From: Thermoactinomyces mirandus
GTDB lineage: Bacteria > Bacillota > Bacilli > Thermoactinomycetales > Thermoactinomycetaceae
Length of the DNA stretch: 64,000 nucleotides
Direction: 5' to 3'
Assembly (NCBI RefSeq): GCF_013868055.1
Contig: NZ_JACEOL010000009.1
Coordinates: 1 to 64,000, forward strand
In this document: positions 56,537 through 64,000 of the stretch, one piece after another
Numbering within the stretch: position 1 is the first letter of the stretch
Layout of the letters: each line of letters starts with the position of its first letter
Notes under the pieces: generated by a model
Databases searched by the model: none
Told to the model about the DNA's origin: nothing
The model's input: the letters and a program-made list of their open reading frames with translations, nothing else
Made by a program: the position numbers and the translations under genes

Positions 56537-56759
56537 CCCAAAAAGTGGTGCTATTAAGCCATTCTATAAATTATCCGAATTTCCTCTTTACTTGCCTGTT
56601 TTTTACCTCAAAAACAAAGAATCCAGTAACTATGCTAACTTCCAAAATATTTATCAGAATATTCAGTGTCGTCGATCCCCCGGGTTTACTCCTCTACTGG
56701 GGGTCGACGACATATTTGACAAACATAAATAATCTATTTCATTCTGTCTCTTTATACTT
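56537..56759 (-). promoter_or_regulatory. Probable CRISPR leader with a long inverted repeat
   Basis: An AT-rich, gene-free stretch at the young end of the array. It contains GTCGTCGATCCCCC (56668-56681) and GGGGGTCGACGAC (56699-56711), complementary except for one bulged base, about 130-175 bases from the first repeat. It could be an integration signal or promoter element of the leader. It also separates the array from dtd. Confidence 0.65.
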
Positions 56760-57203
56760 TTATTCCCTGCTTTCCAGAATCAGGGTTACGGGACCGTCGT
56801 TGGTAAAGGATACCTGCATCATGGCGCCGAAAATGCCTGTTTCCACAGGGACATCATAGCTTTTCAGGATCTCGTTGAAACGATGGTATAACGGTTCGGC
56901 CAGTTCGGGTTTGGCGGAACGCATGAAGTTGGGGCGCCTTCCTTTGCGGCAATCCCCGTACAGGGTGAACTGGGAGACGGACAGGATGCCGCCACCGACA
57001 TCGAGCAGGGAATGATTCATTTTCCCGTTCTCATCTTCAAAAATACGCAGATTGACCGATTTTCCGGCCAAATAGTGCAAGTCTTCTTCCGTATCCCCTT
57101 CGCTAAAGGCAACCAGAAGCAGGAGCCCGTGATCAATGGCTCCCGTTACCTTTCCCGCGACGGTGACACGGGCATCTTTCACACGTTGCAAAACCACTCT
57201 CAT
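56760..57203 (-). CDS. dtd: D-aminoacyl-tRNA deacylase
   Basis: A 147-residue proofreading enzyme that removes D-amino acids (and Gly from tRNA-Ala) from mis-charged t[23 protein letters not shown] opens the fold, [20 protein letters not shown] (about 75-94) carries the SQFTL active-site motif, and [20 protein letters not shown] (about 120-139) the conserved GxFGAxMxV with cis-Pro-type substrate pocket. Start ATG 57203. It lies 12 bases downstream of relA, as in B. subtilis. Confidence 0.96.
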   Translation of the reverse strand: MRVVLQRVKDARVTVAGKVTGAIDHGLLLLVAFSEGDTEEDLHYLAGKSVNLRIFEDENGKMNHSLLDVGGGILSVSQFTLYGDCRKGRRPNFMRSAKPELAEPLYHRFNEILKSYDVPVETGIFGAMMQVSFTNDGPVTLILESRE

Positions 57204-57215
57204 GTATGATCATCC

Positions 57216-59375
57216 TTACTGCATGATTCGTTGTACGCTATAGATATCATGGACACGCTTGAGTCGTTCGACGACGGATTTCAAGTGCTTGATGTTGTGA
57301 ATTCCCACGCGGACATGGATCGAAGCGATCCCGCGCTTGTCACCCTTGGCACTGACCGCGGACAAACTGGTTTTGGAATCATTGATCGCCTGCAGTACCT
57401 CATTCAGCAGGCCCGGACGGTCAAATCCGGTCACTTCGAGGTCAACCATGTACGTCTGGGCGGTCTGGCTGTCCCATTCCACATCAATCCGCCGTTCATC
57501 CGGCACGCTTTCGAGATTGGGGCAATCGGTCCGGTGTACCGTAATTCCCCGCCCCTGGGTAACGTATCCGGCAATATCATCTCCCGGGACCGGATTGCAG
57601 CAACGCGACAGGCGAATCAGGAGATTGTCCACCCCTTTCACCCGGACACCCTGATTCGCTTTGTAATGGCTGCGCCTTACTGTTTTGACATCGGGCAATA
57701 CGACGAGTTTCTCCTCTTTCAACCCGTCAGTCAGCCGATGAACCACCTGAGCGGAGGAAATTCCCCCGTATCCTACGGCGGCAAACATATCATCGGCATC
57801 CTGGAAATTGAATTTGCCGGTCACTTCCTGGATGCGTTCATTGGTCATGACTTCATTTACCTCAAAATCATTCTTTTTCAAAAGGTTTTCAACCATCTCA
57901 CGCCCTTTGATGATGCTTTCTTCGCGCTGCTGTTTCTTGAACCAGTTGCGGATTTTATTGCGGGCATGGGAAGACTTCACGATCTTCAGCCAGTCCTGGC
58001 TGGGTCCGTAACTGTGCTTCGAGGTAAGGATTTCGACAATGTCGCCTGTATTCAGCTTGTAATCGAGGGGGACGATTTTTCCGTTTACCTTCGCCCCGAT
58101 ACACATATTGCCAATATCGGTATGAATCCGGTAGGCAAAATCGAGCGGTACCGAACCCATAGGCAGTTCGATCACATCTCCCTTGGGGGTAAACACGAAA
58201 ACGGAATCGGAAAACCAGTCCACTTTCAGGCTTTCCACAAATTCCTGGGCATCCCGTGTTTCCTGCTGCAGTTCCATCATTTCCCGGAACCACTTCAATT
58301 TCTCTTCAAATTTGCTGTTTTCAACCGTTCCGCCCTCTTTGTACGCCCAATGCGCAGCAATCCCGTACTCAGCCGTCCGGTGCATTTCCATGGTGCGAAT
58401 CTGTACCTCGATCGGTTCGCCTTTGGGGCCGATCACAGTGGTATGCAGGGATTGGTACATGTTGACTTTCGGCATGGCGATATAATCTTTAAAGCGGCCA
58501 GGCATGGGTTTCCAGATAGTATGGATGATGCCCAGCACCGCATAACAGTCACGCACCGTTTCCACAATAACGCGAACAGCCATCAGGTCATAAATCTCGT
58601 TAAATTCCTTGTTCTGCGTAACCATTTTTCGGTAAATACTGTAAATATGCTTGGGGCGCCCTGAGATGTCCAGCACCTGGACACCCATGTTTTCCAGTCG
58701 TTCGGAAAGGGTTGAGATCACTTCATCCAGATATTTCTCACGTTCTGCTCTCTTTTTCTTCATCAGATGGACAATGCGGTAGTATTGATGTGGATTCAGG
58801 TAGCGAAGCGAAATGTCCTCCAGCTCCCATTTAATCCTGGAGATCCCGAGACGGTGGGCGAGGGGGGAGAAAATCTCCAATGTCTCCTTTGCTTTTTGCC
58901 GTTGTTTGTGTTCCGACATGTATTTTAATGTCCTCATGTTATGAAGCCGGTCCGCCAGTTTGACCAGAATAACGCGGATATCCTGGGCCATCGCGACAAA
59001 CATTTTCCGGTGGTTTTCTGCCTGATGCTCCTCGCTGGACTTGAATTTCATCCGTTTGCGCAATTTGGTCAAACCGTCGACCAGCTTACCGACTGTTGTT
59101 CCAAATTTTTCCTCAATCTGTTCCAGAGTGACACTTGTATCTTCAACGACATCATGCAGCAGGGCTGCAATCAGTGTCGTCACGTCCATTTTCAAGTCAG
59201 CCAGAATCCCTGCCACTGCGACAGGATGATTGATATAGGGCTCGCCTGACTTTCGCTTCTGCCCCTCGTGGGCCTGCCTGGCAAACTCATAGGCATCCTT
59301 CAGCTGCTCGACATCTTCTTCAGATAAATACTCACCCGCTTTGGCCAGTAATTCTTCAATCGGCATACCTCTCAC
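57216..59375 (-). CDS. relA: Bifunctional (p)ppGpp synthetase/hydrolase RelA/SpoT (Rel)
   Basis: A 719-residue long Rel enzyme that makes (p)ppGpp on starved ribosomes and can also hydrolyse it. The HD hydrolase domain (about 30-180) has INHPVAVAGILADLKMDVTT and ALLHDVVEDT with intact HD. The synthetase domain (about 230-350) has RFKDYIAMPKVNMYQSLHTT and EMHRTAEYGIAAHWAYKEGG. The TGS domain starts near DSVFVFTPKGDVIELPMGSV. A zinc-finger-like RCCNPVPGDDIAGYVTQGRG and a C-terminal ACT domain follow. The frame starts at GTG 59375; ATG 59366 is nine bases in but its GAGAGGT lies too close. Followed by dtd in an operon. Confidence 0.96.
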   Translation of the reverse strand: MRGMPIEELLAKAGEYLSEEDVEQLKDAYEFARQAHEGQKRKSGEPYINHPVAVAGILADLKMDVTTLIAALLHDVVEDTSVTLEQIEEKFGTTVGKLVDGLTKLRKRMKFKSSEEHQAENHRKMFVAMAQDIRVILVKLADRLHNMRTLKYMSEHKQRQKAKETLEIFSPLAHRLGISRIKWELEDISLRYLNPHQYYRIVHLMKKKRAEREKYLDEVISTLSERLENMGVQVLDISGRPKHIYSIYRKMVTQNKEFNEIYDLMAVRVIVETVRDCYAVLGIIHTIWKPMPGRFKDYIAMPKVNMYQSLHTTVIGPKGEPIEVQIRTMEMHRTAEYGIAAHWAYKEGGTVENSKFEEKLKWFREMMELQQETRDAQEFVESLKVDWFSDSVFVFTPKGDVIELPMGSVPLDFAYRIHTDIGNMCIGAKVNGKIVPLDYKLNTGDIVEILTSKHSYGPSQDWLKIVKSSHARNKIRNWFKKQQREESIIKGREMVENLLKKNDFEVNEVMTNERIQEVTGKFNFQDADDMFAAVGYGGISSAQVVHRLTDGLKEEKLVVLPDVKTVRRSHYKANQGVRVKGVDNLLIRLSRCCNPVPGDDIAGYVTQGRGITVHRTDCPNLESVPDERRIDVEWDSQTAQTYMVDLEVTGFDRPGLLNEVLQAINDSKTSLSAVSAKGDKRGIASIHVRVGIHNIKHLKSVVERLKRVHDIYSVQRIMQ

Positions 59376-59468
59376 ATCCGTACCTGAAAATAAATTTTCC
59401 TATTATTATCACTCAATAAGTAAGTAAAGTAAAGGGATGAAAAAGATAAGCCGGTCATATTGCACAAA

Positions 59469-59506
59469 AAATAAACCAACTGGTTAAAAAACCAATCGGT
59501 TTATTT
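59469..59506. terminator. Bidirectional terminator
   Basis: AAATAAACC (59469-59477) and GGTTTATTT (59498-59506) followed by Ts. On the minus strand it ends the 59501-59863 gene. Confidence 0.65.
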
Positions 59507-59863
59507 TTCTTTCCGAAACCGGAAAGACTTTCCGCCAAAACCGCCAGTCTGGCTGCGGATATACAGACTGATCGCGCTCAGGATCACAGCAGCAATGGTA
59601 ATCATGCCATAAGTCATGTAGTTTTTGGTCATAAACATCAGGATGGGACCTACAATCACAAAACCATAAAACGTCCACTCCAGGCTGGACAGGAGCATCC
59701 GGAAAACCTTGTGAATATAGGTACGGAGTTCAAAGCGGACCGGAGAAAACAACTCACGGAACAACAAGACAACGAGTCCGACCATCCAAACAACAACTGC
59801 TACCAGAAAAACGATGGAAAAACCGGTAATAAATGATGAAAATCCTTCTTGAAATGATTCCAC
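59501..59863 (-). CDS. Hypothetical membrane protein
   Basis: 120 residues with three hydrophobic segments: FSIVFLVAVVVWMVGLVVLL, FYGFVIVGPILMFM and YGMITIAAVILSAISLYI. A Phe/Arg-rich cytoplasmic stretch lies between the first two, and the tail is basic (GGKSFRFRKEK). The start is a GTG at 59863 behind AAGGAGAGAG. Family not recognised; it lies upstream of relA on the same strand with a terminator between. Confidence 0.65.
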   Translation of the reverse strand: MESFQEGFSSFITGFSIVFLVAVVVWMVGLVVLLFRELFSPVRFELRTYIHKVFRMLLSSLEWTFYGFVIVGPILMFMTKNYMTYGMITIAAVILSAISLYIRSQTGGFGGKSFRFRKEK

Positions 59864-60046
59864 GTTCCACTCTCTCCTTAATAAAACTTAAAAAATGATA
59901 CTGAACCTTATAACATCATAATCCAAACTGAATTGACCTGCAATTCCAAAAAACCTCTTCCAGTACGTTTTCCTCCAGTCCCTTTCTATAAACTTATTTC
60001 GACAGGCGCATAAAATCCCCTTGAAGTGACATTTTAAAATTATCCA

Positions 60047-60223
60047 TCATACTGGAGGTGAGCAGATGAAAAAAGAGAAGTTTGAGCTCACCAGAAATAC
60101 CTCTCTCCCCAATTTAACAAATATGGCTCCACTGCTCCAAGTTAATATAAAGCTAATAGGAATGATTGACTTCCATTTGTTTGTTCTATGGGTGACCTGT
60201 TGAGATAAAATTTCCTTCCTCAT
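60047..60223 (-). pseudogene. N-terminal fragment of an EamA/DMT-type transporter
   Basis: ATG 60223 follows GAGAGGTG. The first 40 codons read like the start of a drug/metabolite transporter: IIPISFILTWSSGAIFVKLG is the first helix with the typical WSSGAIFVKLG end. The sequence then leaves the family and stops after FICSPPV. About 250 residues are missing. The junction near 60105 is another rearrangement point at the border of the accessory segment. Confidence 0.6.
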
Positions 60224-60314
60224 ATCTACACCTCTCAAATATGAGATGGGCTTTGCCTAAAGATGCGTTAGGCTATGATGGCCATACGATCTGTGAGACA
60301 AAGCCCAATTTAAT
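60224..60314. other. Inverted repeat at the border of the accessory segment
   Basis: TGGGCTTTG (60247-60255) and CAAAGCCCA (60299-60307) enclose 43 bases. There is no T tract. It could be a terminator remnant or part of a mobile-element end. Confidence 0.35.
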
Positions 60315-60494
60315 TTATGCAGTTAGTTCTTCCCAGTCATTAATAGAAAAACGTTCTCCCAAATCTCTTTTTTCAATCATGTACTTACGTAATTTTTGAG
60401 CCTTATCCAAGATCTCTTGCTTTCCAGAACGACGTGCAATCTCCTCCTTGTCGGTTTTTAACCAGTGACGAGGGTTGAATCGACTTAGCCATCT
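60315..60494 (-). pseudogene. C-terminal fragment of an unidentified protein
   Basis: A 59-codon frame without a start reads SRFNPRHWLKTDKEEIARRS then KAQKLRKYMIEKRDLG and INDWEELTA before a TAA at 60315-60317. It is helical and charged and looks coding, but it is cut off upstream by a stop and a terminator. The source is unknown; it may not belong to the asparagine-synthetase gene next to it. Confidence 0.35.
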
Positions 60495-60550
60495 CTATTT
60501 TTTCGGCAATTGCACTAATAATTATCAAAAGAAAATCGAGTTGATTAATC

Positions 60551-60591
60551 AAAAAGGCTCCCCTTTGATTTCCATTAGGGAGAGCCTTTTT
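60551..60591. terminator. Bidirectional terminator
   Basis: AAAAAGGCTCCCC and GGGAGAGCCTTTTT pair around a 14-base loop. It lies directly behind the truncated asparagine-synthetase-like gene on the minus strand. Confidence 0.85.
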
Positions 60592-60638
60592 ATCTTTAAA
60601 ATTATTATTGCAATACAATCCATTATTATATAACTGTT

Positions 60639-61690
60639 TTAAAATCCATTTGGGATGAAGATATTAATTTTCCGCGCTTGTATTGAATGAGCCCTAGGCT
60701 CGTCTAGATGCCAATTGACATCCCGCAAAAGTTCTGGGACTTCTTTGGAGGCAATGGTTACCGAATGAAATTCTCCACCTACTTCCTGTGTCATTCGACA
60801 AGCATATTTTCGTTCATCATCTTCTGTTAATATGGGATAACCCACTGAAAAAACTGAAATAGATCGATCCATTTGTTCAACCATTGCTTTTAAGACTAAG
60901 TTTGAATCTAATCCTCCACTAGTCTAGCGATACAGGCTACTTTTACATCACTTTTCATAGTGGTTTTAACTGTTTCAAAAAAGAATTTCCTAAAAGGTAA
61001 AGGAGAAAATGATATATTTTGATGATAATGTTTTTTTGTCAATATCTTCTTATCTGCTTGATAAATTAATATTTCGCCTGGTTTAAGTTTACGGATCTCC
61101 TTATAAGGAGTGTAAGGAGCAGGAATAGATTTAAACAAAAGATAGCTTCCAATAGAAGATCCATCCAGTTGAAAGGGACTTCTATAAAGAGTTTGGATTG
61201 CTTTTATCTCAGACGCAAAAGAAAATACTTTATTTGAGCAATCTGTTTAGTATAATGGTTTAATCCCTACTAAATCTACACCTAATAACAAGATTTTCTT
61301 TTTAATATCCCAAATAGCGATCGCAAACATTCCATCTAGGTCTTCGAACAAATCCGCTCCTCTCTCTTCGTAAAGATTGGGAAGAATAGATCCATCAGAA
61401 TCTGAATCAATACAATGCCCCCGTAATTCCAGCCAAGAACGAAGCTGAGTATCGTTATATATTTCACCATTAAATACAACAACTATATCTTTTCTTTCAT
61501 TAAAATAGGGCTGTTGACCATTTTTTAAATCACGAATACCAAGTCTACGAGCACCAATAGCCATATAGTCATCCAAATGCATTCCATACGAATCAGATCC
61601 TCGGTGCGCTAAGGAGTGTATAAATGTTTGTAGCTGTGAATATGCTTGATAGCGATCACACTGAACATGAAATCCAGCAATACCGCAGAT
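60639..61690 (-). pseudogene. Asparagine synthetase B-like amidotransferase with several lesions
   Basis: The N-terminal glutaminase half is recognisable: CGIAGFHVQ with Cys at position 2, LAHRGSDSYGMHLDD, then FNGEIYNDTQLRSWLELRG and DGMFAIAIWDIKKKI. The ATP-binding half has VKVACIA then SGGLDSNLVLKAMVEQM. Four faults are visible: the first codon is ATC instead of ATG (AAAGGGGG is correctly placed 7 bases upstream); an in-frame TAA follows GIKPLY; a frameshift splits VACIA from SGGLDS; and the protein ends after WHLDEPRAHSIQ with the last 300 residues missing. AsnB homologues of this kind close lasso peptides or amidate other small peptides. The tiny gene upstream fits such a role. Confidence 0.8.
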
Positions 61691-61717
61691 TTAAGAAACC
61701 CCCTTTAACTAAAATCT

Positions 61718-61739
61718 GCGGGAGGCAATTACCTCCCGC
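61718..61739 (-). terminator. Hairpin between the small peptide gene and the amidotransferase gene
   Basis: GCGGGAGG (61718-61725) and CCTCCCGC (61732-61739) around a 6-base loop, overlapping the stop of the 25-codon gene, with a weak T run after it on the minus strand. It may act as an attenuator that makes more peptide than enzyme. Confidence 0.55.
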
Positions 61740-61806
61740 TCAACACTTTAACTGGTAGGTTTAACAATGTGACCTTTGTTATGTTGCGAACTTGAACTTT
61801 TCTCAT
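61729..61806 (-). CDS. 25-residue peptide, possible RiPP-like precursor
   Basis: ATG 61806 is preceded by AAAGGAGGAGGTGAAAACG, the strongest ribosome binding site in this part of the window. The peptide begins MRKVQVRNITKV and ends LPVKVLSGR; it is basic, with a Thr/Leu/Val-rich middle and no Cys or acidic residue. It lies between a helical protein gene (18 bases upstream) and an AsnB-like gene (about 40 bases downstream), with a hairpin behind it. The layout is that of a modified-peptide precursor followed by its maturation enzyme. It is short for a lasso precursor and lacks an acidic ring-forming residue, so another peptide type or a leader peptide is possible. Confidence 0.5.
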   Translation of the reverse strand: MRKVQVRNITKVTLLNLPVKVLSGR

Positions 61807-61824
61807 CGTTTTCACCTCCTCCTT

Positions 61825-62619
61825 TTAAGGATTTTTTGAACCAATAATTTCAGATTCATAAATATCCTTAATAAGCTCCTTCCACTCTTCTTGTTTTTCA
61901 TGTGAACTCGCCTGCTGTAGAATTTCTTTTGCTGTATAATTTTTTTGAAGAAGATCAAAAAAGCTAGGATCGTCTATCTCAAAAACATGTGAACTAATCG
62001 GATTAAGATAATCTTTCTGGAAGAAATACGTTGTCCGTTTCTTTGGTAATCTTTGCAGTTGCTCTAATGTTTTAATTTCTGGATTATCAATAATTTGTGT
62101 TAAATCGTAAGAAAAAGTTTTTATCTTGAAGGGACGTTTTAAAAACAGAGGCATGTCCCAATTAAATGTCTTATCATTAAACGGATCTTGCAAAGCACTT
62201 TGTGAAACTATAAATATTTGATAAGAGTAAGTTGCAAGATCTGATAGAACTTTCGGTAAACCTTTTTCCTTTATATATTGATGAGCATAATTATGAAATC
62301 TTTGAGCATCTACTTTTGGAGATAGAGATCCAACTGTGTTAGCTTGCGCAAATGATCGACAAAACTCATCATAAATACCAACCTGTTGCAAAACAGATAC
62401 AAACTCAATCAAATCTGCTCTTCTTTTTTCTTTACGTTCATTCATTATCTTGATACTTATTCGATCTAATTGAGAAAGATCAAGCATATTTGCGAGGTTA
62501 AGCTCTTCTTTAGAGAATTCGAAATTTTTAAATTGCATATCAGGTGGCTGCATTTTCACCCTTTCTCGAAATGTTTCATCCCTAATATATCGGGTTACAA
62601 AGATCTGTAATTGCAACAT
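61825..62619 (-). CDS. Helical protein of unknown function next to the peptide gene
   Basis: 264 residues from ATG 62619 (or TTG 62625 just behind GAGGTG). The N-terminal 45 residues (VTRYIRDETFRERVKMQPPD and FSKEELNLANMLDLSQLDR) resemble the short LigA/Nif11-like helical modules found in RiPP clusters. The middle is helical with aromatic residues. The last 60 residues (VFEIDDPSFFDLLQKNYTAK onward) have the look of a winged-helix/PqqD-type end. These comparisons are by pattern only. It overlaps the end of corA and is followed after 18 bases by the 25-codon peptide gene, which suggests a peptide-handling role. The frame is intact, unlike both neighbours. Confidence 0.5.
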   Translation of the reverse strand: MLQLQIFVTRYIRDETFRERVKMQPPDMQFKNFEFSKEELNLANMLDLSQLDRISIKIMNERKEKRRADLIEFVSVLQQVGIYDEFCRSFAQANTVGSLSPKVDAQRFHNYAHQYIKEKGLPKVLSDLATYSYQIFIVSQSALQDPFNDKTFNWDMPLFLKRPFKIKTFSYDLTQIIDNPEIKTLEQLQRLPKKRTTYFFQKDYLNPISSHVFEIDDPSFFDLLQKNYTAKEILQQASSHEKQEEWKELIKDIYESEIIGSKNP

Positions 62620-62621
62620 CG

Positions 62622-63292
62622 TCAATTAGTCACCTCTTTGTTCTTAAAGAACAATGATTTCACCCACTCCATTCGTTTACGTAACTCCCAAAAGACAATG
62701 GCAGTAATCGGTGAAAGAACAAGAGACAAAATCATGATTCCCGCAAAGGCATGTGGACTTTCTTGATAAGGCAAAGGTACATTCATTCCATATATGATCG
62801 CAATCATAATAGGAACGGTTAGAACGATTGTAATGGAAGTCAATATTTTCATTACATGATTCAAATTGTTTGAAATCACAGAAGCAAAGGCATCCATCAA
62901 TCCACTTAAAATCGAACTGTAAATCTCAGCCATTTCAATCGTCTGTTTATTTTCGATAATGACATCTTCAAGTAAATGTTGATCATCTTCATACATTTTC
63001 AGATACTGGCTTTTCAACAGCTTCTCTGTCACCACTTATTTGTTTTTAATGAAGTAGCAAAATAAACAAGACTTTTTTCCAGATTTAATAAGGAAAAGAG
63101 CTCTTGATTTCTCAAGGACTGCCGCAACTCTTTCTCAATTTGATTTGTTTTGCGGTTGATTTTCTTGAGATAGGCTAAATAGTAGGCTGAAATTGAATAT
63201 AAGAGCTGGAGAACAAAACGAGTTTTCATATAGGTAAAAAAGTTTCTTACTTTGTTGCAAATGAAATCTTCCAAAATAGGATTTTCCGTTAA
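62622..63292 (-). pseudogene. corA: CorA magnesium transporter, N-truncated and frameshifted
   Basis: The C-terminal two thirds of a CorA channel. The first part reads NPILEDFICNKVRNFFTYMK and TRFVLQLLYSISAYYLAYLK then LEKSLVYFATSLKTNK. After a one-base shift at about 63030 it continues VTEKLLKSQYLKMYEDDQHL, LLEDVIIENKQTIEMAEIYS and ILTSITIVLTVPIMIAIIYG with the GMN pore motif. The N-terminal cytoplasmic domain of about 90 residues is absent; similarity begins abruptly near 63292, where unrelated sequence starts. It cannot work as a Mg2+ channel. Confidence 0.88.
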
Positions 63293-63300
63293 GGGCCTGA

Positions 63301-63471
63301 ATCAAAGACACACAAAAAATTACCCCCACCAATACCGACACAGAGTTTTCTTCCGGGTTTTTTGAGGAAGATTCCGCCAATCAGGTAACAAAAGCCATTC
63401 AGGAAGCGTACAAACAGATCGGGCCGGAAGATCCCATGTGGACAAATGATACAAACAAGTCCCGTTTCTGA
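63301..63471 (+). pseudogene. C-terminal fragment of an unidentified plus-strand gene
   Basis: An open frame without a start reads FSSGFFEEDSANQVTKAIQE then AYKQIGPEDPMWTNDTNKSR and F before a TGA at 63469-63471. It abuts the corA break point, so the accessory segment to the left has probably replaced or interrupted its 5' part. Family not recognised. Confidence 0.35.
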
Positions 63472-63801
63472 TGCGGAACTCCGGGAATGCGAAAAAAACC
63501 GGCAGAAGGAAGAAAATTTTAAAACCGCTTCATCCTTTCCGTTCTTCAGAACCCGATTCCATCCCGGCAGACAGACCACATTTTTACACAGAAGACTCTC
63601 CTGAATTAAAAAAATTAACTCATTTTTGATTGCACTTCCAAAGGAAATAGAATACACTTTTCTATGAAACCAATCGGCAAGTTAAATCCATCTAATTCTG
63701 TTTCGTACAGGTTGGGCTGAATCCATCTTTATTCCATTTTTGTATATTGGCTCAAATTTTTTGTTAATTTTCACTTTTCTTGCTATGAACGGAGGTTGCT
63801 T
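63472..63801. other. Intergenic region before the haemoglobin gene
   Basis: 330 AT-rich bases with no gene. The last 30 hold the GGAGG site of the next gene; promoter elements could not be fixed. Confidence 0.4.
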
Positions 63802-64000
63802 ATGCTAAGAAGTACAAAAAGCACTCTGTACGAACGGCTTGGTGGAGAACAGGCAATCGCTGCAGTAATCACAGAATTTTACAACAGAATGATGCAAGAT
63901 GACCGGGTAAACCATCATTTTGTCGGTGTGAATATTGAAGCCTTGCGGCGCAGTCAGATCACCTATTTCATGAGTTACGCTCTGGGTGGTTCCCCGCAAT
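63802..64000 (+). CDS. Truncated haemoglobin, group I (partial, runs off the right edge)
   Basis: ATG 63802 lies 6 bases after GGAGG. The 66 codons in the window read STLYERLGGEQAIAAVITEF and YNRMMQDDRVNHHFVGVNIE then ALRRSQITYFMSYALGG, the 2-on-2 globin pattern of group I truncated haemoglobins (GlbN). LYERLGG is the family start, and the Tyr in ITEFYNRM is at B10. The proximal His lies beyond the edge or just at it. These proteins bind O2 or NO. Confidence 0.88.
   Translation, partial: MLRSTKSTLYERLGGEQAIAAVITEFYNRMMQDDRVNHHFVGVNIEALRRSQITYFMSYALGGSPQ

Noticed and set aside
57231-58664. 477-codon frame opposite relA
   Set aside because: Antisense shadow of a conserved synthetase gene.
61729-61806. 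Classical lasso peptide precursor
   Set aside because: No Asp/Glu for ring closure, no conserved leader Tyr-Pro-Leu motif, and too short; kept only as a general modified-peptide candidate.

Overview
The window reads as chromosome of a spore-forming member of the Bacillales (Firmicutes). The evidence is gene order and gene types: alaS-ireB-ruvX-DUF1292-mltG, recD2, iscS-cymR, rarA, 6S RNA, T-box-hisS-aspS and dtd-relA follow the B. subtilis yrr/yrv arrangement; there is an N-terminal piece of the sporulation sigma factor SigK, a CotF-like coat protein and purine-rich ribosome binding sites. An Alicyclobacillaceae-like thermophile relative is possible, but no marker in the window fixes the genus.

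Region 1-8.5 kb is accessory. It opens with what looks like the end of a polymorphic toxin followed by immunity-type genes, one frameshifted and another small gene split by an IS3-family element. A PH-like protein, a GH3-family adenylate-forming enzyme and a drug-type MFS transporter follow. The block ends at a truncated sigK whose reading frame runs into unrelated sequence, which looks like a skin-type junction or a rearrangement scar.

Region 8.5-30 kb mixes metabolism and transport with much decay: ZupT metal transporter, glycerate kinase, UbiD decarboxylase, a ribose operon (rbsR-K-D-A-C-B order) in which rbsK and rbsD are intact while rbsR is frameshifted and rbsA, rbsC and rbsB are fused by deletions, HelD, a CPA2 antiporter with RCK domain, PurU, a frameshifted BCCT transporter, a class B PBP and rubrerythrin.

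Region 31-45 kb is a well-kept housekeeping block on the minus strand: mltG, two DUF1292 genes, ruvX, ireB, alaS with a T-box, an AI-2E family protein, small conserved genes, recD2, iscS and cymR, followed by rarA on the plus strand. Region 45-54 kb holds a broken TAT-type metallophosphoesterase, a CotF-like protein, a frameshifted poly-gamma-glutamate hydrolase, a HAD nucleotidase, 6S RNA with a clear promoter, and aspS/hisS under a T-box whose specifier region overlaps GAC and CAC.

Region 54-64 kb contains a secreted crystallin-like protein, a 16-repeat CRISPR array with no cas genes in view, dtd and relA, and then a decaying accessory segment: an asparagine-synthetase-like gene with several lesions, a 25-codon peptide gene with a very strong ribosome binding site, a helical protein of unknown function and an N-truncated CorA. 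This last group resembles a dying peptide-maturation (RiPP-like) cassette and is, with the sigK junction, the most unusual part of the window. The right edge holds the start of a truncated haemoglobin gene.
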